A DNA stretch of 64,000 nucleotides from JAGWRI01 sp963728785 (GTDB lineage: Bacteria > Gemmatimonadota > Gemmatimonadetes > Gemmatimonadales > Gemmatimonadaceae): assembly GCA_963728785.1 (NCBI GenBank), contig CAVSKV010000002.1:620001-684000 (forward strand). Reading direction: 5' to 3'. Shown here one piece after another: positions 50,823 to 59,021 of the stretch (positions within the stretch are counted from its first letter, which is position 1; every line of letters begins with the position of its first letter). The notes beneath the pieces are model-generated. The model had not been told where the DNA came from. It worked only from the letters and a program-made list of their open reading frames with translations, and ran no database searches. Both the position numbers and the translations under genes were made by a program.

Positions 50823-51815
50823 ATGGAACTCCTGCGCATCGACCCGACTGACCCCGATCCGGTGGTGCTCCGGCGCGCCGCGGCGGTGCTGCGCGCGGGA
50901 GGCCTGGTGGCATTCCCCACGGAAACCGTGTACGGGCTGGGGGCACACGCGCTCGACCCCGAGGCCGTGGAGCGCATCTACGCTGCCAAGGGCCGGCCCG
51001 CCTACAATCCGGTGATCGCGCACGTGGCGGACACTGGAGGCGCGCGGACGCTCGTCGCCGAGTGGCCCGCGGCGGCGGAACTGCTGGCCTGCACGTTCTG
51101 GCCGGGTCCGCTGACGATGGTGTTGCCCAAGCGCCCCGTGGTGCCCGACGCGGTCACGGCGGGGCTGCCCAGCGTCGCCGTGAGGGTGCCCGGGCATCCG
51201 GTGGCGCTCGCTCTGCTGCGTGCAGCGGGCATTCCGGTGGCGGCCCCGAGCGCCAACCGGTTCACCGAGTTGTCTCCGACGACGGCAGCCCACGTGGTGG
51301 CGTCGCTTGGCGAGGCGGTGGACCTGGTGCTCGACGGCGGTCCGACGACGGTGGGGATCGAGTCGACGGTGGTGGACCTCACGGGCGCGGTGCCACGCGT
51401 GCTGCGGCCGGGGATGATCGGTGCGGCGCAGATCGCATCCGTGGTGGGCGCGATGGAGGAGCGGCCGGTGGCGGTGGCGGCTGGTGCCGCGCGATCGTCG
51501 CCGGGCATGGTGGAGCGCCACTACGCGCCGCGGGCCCGGCTCCTGCCGTTCGACGACGCGACCCGGGCGGCAGCGGTGGCCGAGACCGTCGCCGCGACAG
51601 CGCGCGGCGAACGAGTGGGCGCCTTGGCGTTCACGCCGCTCCCCGTGCCCGATGCTCGCATGATGCCGCGCGACCCGGCGGCATTTGCCAGACGGTTGTA
51701 TGCCGAGCTGCACGATCTCGACGAACGGGGGTGCGCGCTGGTACTCGTGGAGCGCGTGCCCGAGGCGCCGGAGTGGTCCGGCGTGCGTGACCGGCTGGAA
51801 CGCGCAGCGCGGTGA
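50823..51815 (+). CDS. tsaC: L-threonylcarbamoyladenylate synthase (Sua5-type TsaC)
   Basis: A 330-residue enzyme that makes threonylcarbamoyl-AMP for the t6A37 modification of tRNA. The YrdC domain is residues 1-205 with GGLVAFPTETVYGLGAHALD, KGRPAYNPVIAHV, and APSANRFTELSPTTAAHV. The C-terminal Sua5 domain (about 215-330) begins SSPGMVERHYAPRARLL. Divergent from pnuC. A long open frame on the opposite strand here is a shadow. Confidence 0.94.
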   Translation: MELLRIDPTDPDPVVLRRAAAVLRAGGLVAFPTETVYGLGAHALDPEAVERIYAAKGRPAYNPVIAHVADTGGARTLVAEWPAAAELLACTFWPGPLTMVLPKRPVVPDAVTAGLPSVAVRVPGHPVALALLRAAGIPVAAPSANRFTELSPTTAAHVVASLGEAVDLVLDGGPTTVGIESTVVDLTGAVPRVLRPGMIGAAQIASVVGAMEERPVAVAAGAARSSPGMVERHYAPRARLLPFDDATRAAAVAETVAATARGERVGALAFTPLPVPDARMMPRDPAAFARRLYAELHDLDERGCALVLVERVPEAPEWSGVRDRLERAAR

Positions 51816-51890
51816 ACGCGAGCGGGCCACCCGCTGTCATCGCACGGCGCCGGCGATAGGTTTCACGGTAAGCTCACTATCCAATCCTCG

Positions 51891-54386
51891 ATGCGCATCC
51901 GCCCTTTGATCATCAGGCCGCTCGCCGCCGCCGGTGCGCTCGCTGCGTTCGCGGCCTGCCGCGCCACCCCGCCCCGCTCGCCGCAGGCCGGCAACACCCT
52001 CGGAACGACCATCGGACGTCTGCCCACCGGCGTGCACCTGGATCCCGCCGCGGTGCAGCACCCGGTGGAGGCGTTTCCTTTGGGCATGGCGCTGGCGCCC
52101 GACAGCACGCACATCGCGCTCGTTACGAGCGGATGGCTGCACCAGGACGTGCAGATCCTGGACCGCGCCACCGGCCAGGTAACGCAGACGGTGGCGCAAC
52201 CGGCGGCATTCATCGGCATCGCGTTCTCACCCGACGGAAAGACCCTGTACGTGTCGGGCGGCAATCAGGACGTCGTGTACCGCTACGACTGGGCGGCTGG
52301 CCGCGCTACGCTGCGCGACAGCATCGTGCTGGCTCCCAAGGCGGCGCGCGCGCCCGGCCGGCGGTATCCCGCCGGGTTGGCCCTTTCCACCGACGGCCGC
52401 CGACTGTTCGTGGCCGAGAATATGGCCGACTCGATGGCCGTGGTGGACGTGGCGAGCGGCATGGTGGAGCGTCGCTACGGCACCGACGCGTATCCGTACG
52501 CGGTGGTGGTGGCACCGAACGGCACGGTGTTCGTCTCGGCGTGGGGTGGGTACACGGTTTCCGAATTCACGCCGAGCGCCAACGGATACGCGGCTCGCAG
52601 GATCGGCGTGGGGCGCCACCCGTCCGCGATGGTGCTCAATCGTTCGGGGTCGCGGTTGTTCGTGGCATCGGGGAGCACCGATCGCGTGATGGTCGTGAAC
52701 ACGGCAGAGCACCGCGTCATGCAGACGCTGCTCGACCCGCCGCCGGGGGGCCCGGGCGAGGGGACCACTCCCAATGCGATCGCGCTGTCGCCCGACGGCA
52801 CGCGCCTGTTCGTGGCCGAAGCCGACGCCAATGCGATCGCCGTCTTCGACCTCTCGGCGCGCACGGCGGACGCCGCCGCTGCGGCCGGCCGCGACGCGCT
52901 GGCGGGCCGCGTGCCGACGGCGTGGTATCCGTCGCTGGTGGACGTGTTGCACGACACGCTGTTCGTGGCCTCGGCCAAGGGGCTGGGAACGCATGCAAAT
53001 CTCGACGGGGCGCAGCCGGTCCCGATGGCCGGGCATCCGCCGCGCGGCCGCAACTATACGCTGGGACAGTTGGACGGCTCAGTGATGATGGCGCCGCTTG
53101 CTCTGGCCGGGGGGACGGAGTCGGCCGCGCTCACCCAACGGGTGGTGCGGGCGAACGGCTGGGACCGGCCCACCGACCGCACGGCGCCCTACCCGCCGTT
53201 TGCCCATGTGATCTACATCATCAAGGAGAACCGCACGTACGATCAGGTGTTCGGCGACATGGCAGCCGGCGACGGCGATACCTCGCTGGTGTTCTTCCCC
53301 CGAGCGATCTCGTCCAACCACCATGCGCTGGCCGACCGGTTCGGGCTGTTCGACCGGTTCTTCGTGAACGCGGAAGTGAGCGCCGACGGGCACAACTGGT
53401 CGACGGCAGCGTATGCGACGGACTATCTGGAGAAGACCATGCAGTCCGAGTACTCCAATCGCGGGCGGGCGTACGAGTACGAAGGGGCGGTGTTCGGGGG
53501 GGGGGACAAGGCGCACATCCCGGACGACGACGCGAATGCGCCGGCGAATGGCTACATGTGGGACATGGCCCAGCGCAAGGGCATCACGTTCCGGAATTAC
53601 GGCGAGTTCGTAGTGCCCAGTTCGATGGATCCGGACGATGCCATGCCACCGGGATATCGCGGCGACAAGCCATTTCTCAAGACGCACACCGATCCCGATT
53701 ATCCGGGGTTCGATCTCTCGATCCGCGACCAGCACCGAGTGGACGTGTGGCAGCGGGAATTCGACCAATATGTAAAGGCGAATAATCTACCGGCTCTTGA
53801 AATCGTGCGACTGCCCAACGACCATACGTCCGGGGCGCAGGCGGGGATGCCGACGCCACACGCGGCGTTCGCGGACAACGACCTGGCGCTGGGGCGGATC
53901 GTGCAGGCGGTGTCGCAGTCGCCGTACTGGAGGAACACCGTGATCTTCGTGCTCGAGGACGACGCGCAGAACGGTCCCGACCACGTGGATTCGCACCGGT
54001 CACCGATGCTGGTGATCTCGGCGTACAACCGGCAGGGCACGTGGCATCGGTGGGCGAACACGAGCGACGTGCTGCGGACGATCGAGGAGATTCTCGGACT
54101 GCAGTCGATGTCGCAGTTCGACTACTACGGGCGGCCGCTGCGGGAGATCTGGGCCGCGACGCCCGATCTGCGTCCGTACGTGGCGCTTCCGGCGGGGGTC
54201 TCCCTCGACGCGGTGAATCCGGCCACCGGCCGCGGGGCGCGCGACTCGCGCGGGCTCGACCTGGAGATCGAGGACATGGCGAACACGGATCTGTTCAACC
54301 ACATCCTGTGGCGGCAGCTGAAAGGGGATGCACCGTATCCGGGAGCGAATCGGATTTCGGCGTGGGCGGTGAAGACCGGCAACTGA
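51891..54386 (+). CDS. Lipoprotein with YVTN propeller and phosphoesterase domain
   Basis: An 831-residue exported lipoprotein (lipobox AFAAC, Cys23). Residues about 60-370 form a YVTN propeller (FSPDGKTLYVSGGNQDVVYR, LALSTDGRRLFVAENMADS). Residues about 425-760 are a phosphoesterase domain of the phospholipase C/acid phosphatase group: HVIYIIKENRTYDQVFGD, ISSNHHALADRFGLFDRFFV and VLEDDAQNGPDHVDSHRSPM. The substrate could be a phospholipid or other phosphate ester; unknown. Such propeller-phosphoesterase fusions are seen in several soil phyla. Confidence 0.88.
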   Translation: MRIRPLIIRPLAAAGALAAFAACRATPPRSPQAGNTLGTTIGRLPTGVHLDPAAVQHPVEAFPLGMALAPDSTHIALVTSGWLHQDVQILDRATGQVTQTVAQPAAFIGIAFSPDGKTLYVSGGNQDVVYRYDWAAGRATLRDSIVLAPKAARAPGRRYPAGLALSTDGRRLFVAENMADSMAVVDVASGMVERRYGTDAYPYAVVVAPNGTVFVSAWGGYTVSEFTPSANGYAARRIGVGRHPSAMVLNRSGSRLFVASGSTDRVMVVNTAEHRVMQTLLDPPPGGPGEGTTPNAIALSPDGTRLFVAEADANAIAVFDLSARTADAAAAAGRDALAGRVPTAWYPSLVDVLHDTLFVASAKGLGTHANLDGAQPVPMAGHPPRGRNYTLGQLDGSVMMAPLALAGGTESAALTQRVVRANGWDRPTDRTAPYPPFAHVIYIIKENRTYDQVFGDMAAGDGDTSLVFFPRAISSNHHALADRFGLFDRFFVNAEVSADGHNWSTAAYATDYLEKTMQSEYSNRGRAYEYEGAVFGGGDKAHIPDDDANAPANGYMWDMAQRKGITFRNYGEFVVPSSMDPDDAMPPGYRGDKPFLKTHTDPDYPGFDLSIRDQHRVDVWQREFDQYVKANNLPALEIVRLPNDHTSGAQAGMPTPHAAFADNDLALGRIVQAVSQSPYWRNTVIFVLEDDAQNGPDHVDSHRSPMLVISAYNRQGTWHRWANTSDVLRTIEEILGLQSMSQFDYYGRPLREIWAATPDLRPYVALPAGVSLDAVNPATGRGARDSRGLDLEIEDMANTDLFNHILWRQLKGDAPYPGANRISAWAVKTGN

Positions 54387-54423
54387 AGCGGCGGGTCCGC
54401 ACACGGCATCGGTAGGAAAGACT

Positions 54424-54454
54424 GCGGGCTGTCAGCTCAGGGCTTTCAGCCTGC
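54424..54454. terminator. Weak hairpin between convergent phosphoesterase and infA
   Basis: GCGGGCTG (54424-54431) pairs with CAGCCTGC (54447-54454) with one G-U pair and a 15-base loop. It lies in the 95-base gap between convergent genes. Stability is modest and no long T run follows. Confidence 0.35.
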
Positions 54455-54481
54455 GCTTCTCAGTGGCGATCCTTCAGGGGG

Positions 54482-54703
54482 TCAGTTCTTGTGACGGAAG
54501 GTGATGCGCCCGCGGCTGAGGTCGTATGGCGATACCTCGATGGTCACACGGTCTCCGGCGAGCACGCGAATCCGGAACCGCCGCATGTTGCCGCCCAGGG
54601 TCGCGAGCACGGTGTGGCCATTGCTCAGCAGGACCCGAAACGTAGCGTTGGGCAGCACTTCGGTAACCTGACCTTCGAGTTGTATCGCTTCTTCCTTCGC
54701 CAT
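54482..54703 (-). CDS. infA: Translation initiation factor IF-1
   Basis: The 73-residue S1-fold initiation factor. It has MAKEEAIQLEGQVTEVLPNA, FRVLLSNGHTVLATLGG, RRFRIRVLAGDRVTIEVSP and YDLSRGRITFRHKN, all normal. The ATG at 54703 has GGAGAG about 6 bases upstream. It is not in the usual ribosomal protein cluster here, as seen in several bacteria with a second or displaced infA. Confidence 0.95.
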   Translation of the reverse strand: MAKEEAIQLEGQVTEVLPNATFRVLLSNGHTVLATLGGNMRRFRIRVLAGDRVTIEVSPYDLSRGRITFRHKN

Positions 54704-54931
54704 CCAGTCTCTCCGCGAGGTTGGCGCCGGACCAGGTATCACGAACCGGAGCGGCCGACGCTGCGGGAAGTCTAGGACGGGCCCGAGCCCCCGTCAACGC
54801 AGGCGAACGCATTCCCGCACCCGCCGGAGGCCGATTCGCCCGCCGACTCGCGACACGATGCGGGTACGGCCGGCCGCTGGGGCCAGGGGCGCAGGCTGTC
54901 GGGCGCCGGAAGGATCCGCTAGTTTTCTCCA

Positions 54932-55022
54932 CTGACCGGGGTGCCCGTGCACACATCCGCGCACGCGCTGAGATCACACCCGTCGAACCTGATCCGGCTC
55001 ATACCGGCGTAGGGAGTCACCC
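54932..55022 (+). ncRNA. TPP riboswitch (THI element)
   Basis: The conserved THI-box parts are all present in order: GGGGTGCCCG near 54939, GCTGAGATCACACCC from 54967, then GAACCTGATCCGG and CATACCGGCGTAGGGA ending near 55015. P1 can form between TGAC (54933-54936) and GTCA (55016-55019). The P1 3' side includes AGGGAG (55011-55016), which is spaced to serve as ribosome-binding site for the ATG at 55023, so control is probably at translation. It precedes a TonB-dependent receptor. Confidence 0.93.
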
Positions 55023-55106
55023 ATGCTCATTCCATCGGTCGTCGCGGCGCGCCATTTGGCTTGCCGCCGCGTGTGCGTCCACCTAGCCGGGGACGTGCGC
55101 TCATGA
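55023..55106 (+). CDS. Short leader ORF between TPP riboswitch and receptor gene
   Basis: A 27-codon ORF starting ATG at 55023 six bases after the AGGGAG in the riboswitch, with stop TGA at 55104-55106 that overlaps the receptor ATG at 55103 as ATGA. The peptide (starting MLIPSVVAARH, Arg and Cys in the middle) resembles no known protein. It may only couple translation to the receptor, or be a chance ORF if the receptor starts further upstream. Confidence 0.5.
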   Translation: MLIPSVVAARHLACRRVCVHLAGDVRS

Positions 55107-57319
55107 CGATTTTCACGTTGCTCGCCGCATTCGTGGCCGCCGCTGGGGTGTCGGGTGTGGTGCGCGACGCCCGCACCCACGCTCCGGTGGCCGGGGTGCG
55201 GGTGGAAGCACTGTCGACGCACGAGGCAACGCTCACCGATTCCGCGGGGCGGTTCACGCTTTCGGTCTCGCCGCCGGTGCAGCTCCGGTTCAGCCGCGAG
55301 GGCTACAGCAGCAGCGACCGCGAAGCGGCGACCGATACCGGGCTCGTCGTGGAACTGGTGCCCACGGCCCAGAGTCTCGAGCGGGTGACGATCTCGGCCG
55401 TGCGCGGCGGGACCGATGCCCCGATCTCGGCCGACGTCGTGACGCGCAACCAGATCTCGGCGCAGTCGTTCGGACAGGAGGCGCCGCTGCTGCTGGCGAA
55501 CACGCCGTCGTTCACATCGTACGCCGAGGAGGGAGGCTATTCCGGATACAGCTATATCTTCTTGCGCGGCATCGACCAGACGCGCATCAACCTGACGCTG
55601 GACGGTATTCCCCTCAACGATCCCGAGGATGAGGTTTTCTATTTCGCCGATCTGTTCGATTTCATGAGCAGCGTCCAATCCGTGCAGATTCAGCGCGGGG
55701 TCGGCACGAGCACCAACGGCACCGCATCGTACGGGGGTTCGATCAACTTCGAATCGCTGTCGTTGACCGGGACGCCGGCCGGGGGGCACGTGCAGCTCGG
55801 CACTGGGGACTGGAACACCGGAAGGGCTTCGGTGGACTATGCGTCGGGGCTGCTGGACAGCCGCTGGGCGTTCTACGCGCGCGCCAGCGCGCAGAGCACC
55901 GACAGCTACCGAGAGCATGCCGGCGACCTCTCGCGCTCCGCGTTCTTGAGCGCCGGCTACTTCGGCGATCGCGACATCGTGAAGATCACGGCGACGGCAG
56001 GGCTGGAACACAGCCAACTGGCCTACGACGCGGCGGCGGAGTCGACGCTGGTGCGCGACCGCCGGGCCAATCCGCTGTCGCCGGACGAGCGCGACGACTT
56101 TCAGGAGGCACTGGCCAGCGTGGACTATACGCGTTTGCTAACGGACCGATCGTCACTGTCGACCAAGGTCTTCGGGATCGAGGCCACCGGGTATTACGAC
56201 GTGCTGTCAACCGAGATGGATCGGTATCATCTCGACTTCTGGTGGAACGGGCTGATGAGCACGTACCGCTACGCGGGGGACCGGCTGCAGGTGGACGCCG
56301 GTCTCTTCGCCGACAACTACCACCGCGATCATTACGACTACACGCTGCCCGATCTCACGAACCGGGTGTATTCCAACCGCGGCATCAAACGCGAGGCGAG
56401 CGGGTATGTGAAGACGACGTACGCCGTGGGTCCGGTGGCGGTGTTCACCGACCTGCAGCTTCGCGAGGCGTGGTGGCGCTACGTGCCCGACGCGAATGCC
56501 GGGATTGCCGAGGAGAGCATCAGCTGGCTGTTCTTCAACCCCAAGGCGGGGCTCACCTATCACATCGCGCCGGCGTGGAGCGCCTACGCATCATACGGCG
56601 TGAATGGCCGCGAACCGGCACGGAACGATATTCTGGCCGGATTCGACAACCTCGATACGTCGAACGTGAAGTTCGTGGGCTCCTTCAATCGCGTGCGCCC
56701 GGAGACCGTGCACGATTTCGAGGCGGGGGTCGCGTATCGGGCGCACGCCGTCCGGGTGGACGCCGACGTGTACGATATGGAGTTTCACGACGAGATCGCC
56801 CCGATCGGCCAGCTGAGCTATCTCGGACTGCCGCTGCGCAAGAACGTCCCGCGGAGTGTCAGACGGGGGGTCGAAGTCACCGTTCACTGGCAGGTTTCGG
56901 CGAAGTTGACCGCCGAGGTGAACGGGGCCATGAGCCGCAACTGGATCGCCACCTACACCGACGACGCCAGCGGTATGACGTACTACGACGTCCCGCCGCT
57001 GCTCACCCCCACGGTGTCCACCAACCAGCGATTGACCTACGAAACAAGCCGCGGCGTCTCGCTGTCACTGGGGGGCCGGTATACGTCGCGATCGTTCCTC
57101 GACAATACGGGAAATCCTCTGTTCGTTCTGCCGGCCGCTTACATTACCGATGCACGGATCTCATGGCGGGACGCGCCCGGTCACCTCGATGTCACCTTGT
57201 TCGTCAATAACCTGACTGGCGTCCTGCGGTACAGCAGCGGGTACACGGACGGCTCAATTTCCTATTATTACCCTCTGCCGCCTCGCAATCTCTACTTGCA
57301 GGTCCGGGCCGGCTTCTGA
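55103..57319 (+). CDS. TonB-dependent outer-membrane receptor, probably for thiamine or a precursor
   Basis: A 738-residue receptor: short signal (TIFTLLAAFVAAAG), a carboxypeptidase-like regulatory domain (about 16-85, GVVRDARTHAPVAGVRVEAL), a plug (about 95-215, SYIFLRGIDQTRINLTLDG), and a 22-strand-type barrel ending in Phe. The TPP riboswitch upstream indicates thiamine or its parts as ligand. The start is uncertain: GTG 55073 or TTG 55061 would give an Arg-rich n-region ahead of the hydrophobic stretch, a better signal peptide than ATG 55103 alone. Confidence 0.88.
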   Translation: MTIFTLLAAFVAAAGVSGVVRDARTHAPVAGVRVEALSTHEATLTDSAGRFTLSVSPPVQLRFSREGYSSSDREAATDTGLVVELVPTAQSLERVTISAVRGGTDAPISADVVTRNQISAQSFGQEAPLLLANTPSFTSYAEEGGYSGYSYIFLRGIDQTRINLTLDGIPLNDPEDEVFYFADLFDFMSSVQSVQIQRGVGTSTNGTASYGGSINFESLSLTGTPAGGHVQLGTGDWNTGRASVDYASGLLDSRWAFYARASAQSTDSYREHAGDLSRSAFLSAGYFGDRDIVKITATAGLEHSQLAYDAAAESTLVRDRRANPLSPDERDDFQEALASVDYTRLLTDRSSLSTKVFGIEATGYYDVLSTEMDRYHLDFWWNGLMSTYRYAGDRLQVDAGLFADNYHRDHYDYTLPDLTNRVYSNRGIKREASGYVKTTYAVGPVAVFTDLQLREAWWRYVPDANAGIAEESISWLFFNPKAGLTYHIAPAWSAYASYGVNGREPARNDILAGFDNLDTSNVKFVGSFNRVRPETVHDFEAGVAYRAHAVRVDADVYDMEFHDEIAPIGQLSYLGLPLRKNVPRSVRRGVEVTVHWQVSAKLTAEVNGAMSRNWIATYTDDASGMTYYDVPPLLTPTVSTNQRLTYETSRGVSLSLGGRYTSRSFLDNTGNPLFVLPAAYITDARISWRDAPGHLDVTLFVNNLTGVLRYSSGYTDGSISYYYPLPPRNLYLQVRAGF

Positions 57320-57403
57320 CCCGCTGGGCCTGCGGGGACGGAGTTTCCGCGTCCTTGAGATTCGACGTTGAGGACCCGATACGCATTGAGGATCAAACGC
57401 GCG

Positions 57404-58522
57404 ATGCTGCAAGCTGCCGAACCCCCTGACCACCGCCCGGGCACGGGCCGGTCGCTGCCCTCGGGTTTCCTGGACGGGGGCACCACGATCGCCGGCGCGC
57501 CTCCGTTTCAGCCAGTCAGGAGTCTCCGACGCGTCGCGCATCGACCGTCGTTCGTGGCGGCCCTGGCCGCCCTGTGCAGTGTTCTGCTCGCGTCGGGACT
57601 GCCGGCGCAGGCCGCTCCCCCGCCTCCACTCCCGCCCACGCGCGCCAAGCGCACGCCGCACGAAGCAGCCAAGCCGGCGGCGGCGAAACCGATCGTCGCC
57701 CAGCCGATCTGGCCGGTGGCCGGCCCCGAGCAGCTGCCCGGAGCGATCCTGCCCACCCACCGGATCGTCGCCTTCTACGGCAATCCGCTCTCGAAGGGAA
57801 TGGGCATCCTCGGCGCCCTCCCCCCGGAACAGATGCTGGCCAAGCTCGACACCGAGGTCGCGGTCTGGCAGGCCGCCGATCCGGCCACGCCGGTGGTGCC
57901 CGCGCTGCAGCTCATCGTGAGCACGGCGCAGCCGATCCCCGGGCGCGACGGCATGTACCGCGCCCGAATGCCCGACACGCTGATCGACCGGGTGTCGTCA
58001 TGGGCCGATCGACGCGATGCCCTGCTGTTCCTCGACGTGCAGGTAGGCCACAGCACGGTGGCTGCCGAACTGCAGCGGCTGCTCCCGTATCTGGCGCGTC
58101 CCAACGTGCATCTGGCGCTCGATCCGGAATTCTCGATGAAGGACGGCAGCGCGCCAGGCAAGCGAATCGGGACGATGGACGCCGACGACGTGAACGAAGC
58201 CGTCCGCGTGCTCGACAGTCTGGTGACCGCGAACAATCTGCCGCCCAAGGTGCTCATCGTGCACCGGTTCACCCGGCCAATGCTGACCAACGCGAGGCGC
58301 ATCCACCTGGATCCCAAGGTGCAGATCGTGGTGGACATGGACGGGTGGGGGCCGCGATCGCTGAAGGAAGACTCGTACCGCGCCTACGTATACGCGGAGC
58401 CGGTGCAGTTCACCGGATTCAAGCTCTTCTACCACAACGATACGAAGAGCGGGCGCCCGCTGATGACGCCGGCGGAGGTGCTCCGCCTGTACCCGGCCCC
58501 GCTCTACATCCAATACCAGTAG
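57404..58522 (+). CDS. Exported protein of unknown function, possible TIM-barrel hydrolase-like
   Basis: A 372-residue protein with a long basic N-terminus, a hydrophobic signal-like stretch (FVAALAALCSVLLASGLPAQ), a Pro/Ala linker, then a conserved-looking domain: HRIVAFYGNPLSKGMGILG, ALLFLDVQVGHSTVAAELQR, VHLALDPEFSM, VLIVHRF and VQIVVDMDGWG. The alternating strand-helix order with acidic strand ends resembles a TIM barrel of glycoside-hydrolase type; this is inference. The true start could also be a TTG at 57368 or 57386. It is 84 bases after the receptor, and might share its regulation. Confidence 0.65.
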   Translation: MLQAAEPPDHRPGTGRSLPSGFLDGGTTIAGAPPFQPVRSLRRVAHRPSFVAALAALCSVLLASGLPAQAAPPPPLPPTRAKRTPHEAAKPAAAKPIVAQPIWPVAGPEQLPGAILPTHRIVAFYGNPLSKGMGILGALPPEQMLAKLDTEVAVWQAADPATPVVPALQLIVSTAQPIPGRDGMYRARMPDTLIDRVSSWADRRDALLFLDVQVGHSTVAAELQRLLPYLARPNVHLALDPEFSMKDGSAPGKRIGTMDADDVNEAVRVLDSLVTANNLPPKVLIVHRFTRPMLTNARRIHLDPKVQIVVDMDGWGPRSLKEDSYRAYVYAEPVQFTGFKLFYHNDTKSGRPLMTPAEVLRLYPAPLYIQYQ

Positions 58523-58538
58523 GCCGGCACCCGGCTTG

Positions 58539-58934
58539 CTAGGTCTGGCCGAGCACGTTGATGAGCACGGAGTCGGCGTAGCTGGTCTGAGAATTCTTGG
58601 GCGTGAACGTGCCCACCACCCAGGTCGAGCCGACGGCGACGGTGGTGACGACACCATGGATGTCCACGCTGGCGATAGAGGGGCTCCGGGATACCCACGC
58701 GGTATCGCCAACCAGCGCCAGCGGATTGAGCGACGCGTCGTACGCCACGCCCGACAACGGCACGGTGTTGCCCGGAAGGATGGAAACCGTATCGCGGTTG
58801 CCCGACGCCGTGACGACGAAGTAGGCGATGCCGCCGCTTATGATGGTGGGCGGGGTGGATCCGCCGCCGCTGCCGCATGCCGCGATCGAAATCGTGGCCA
58901 GCACCAACGTCAGAATCGCCGTGATCCGTCGCAT
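58539..58934 (-). CDS. Small Ig-like lipoprotein
   Basis: A 131-residue lipoprotein (lipobox SIAAC, Cys20; GSGGG follows). The body is one Ig-like beta domain of the bacterial Big_2/BACON kind: VSILPGNTVPLSGVAYDASL, then WVSRSPSIASVDIHGVVTTV and AVGSTWVVGTF. Function unknown; surface or periplasmic. Convergent with the exported protein at 57404. Confidence 0.78.
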   Translation of the reverse strand: MRRITAILTLVLATISIAACGSGGGSTPPTIISGGIAYFVVTASGNRDTVSILPGNTVPLSGVAYDASLNPLALVGDTAWVSRSPSIASVDIHGVVTTVAVGSTWVVGTFTPKNSQTSYADSVLINVLGQT

Positions 58935-59021
58935 GCCATTCCTCCAGACTGGGCCCCGGGGCGCCGCCCCGAATGACCGAAGTATAGCGCGAGAGCCCGT
59001 GTGCCGGAACTCGGGCCGCCG

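Noticed and set aside
50607..51830. Long open frame on the minus strand opposite tsaC, continuous with pnuC
   Set aside because: It is Arg/Pro/His-rich with no domain signature, while the plus strand has a complete, conserved TsaC/Sua5. Long antisense open frames are expected in such GC-rich sequence.
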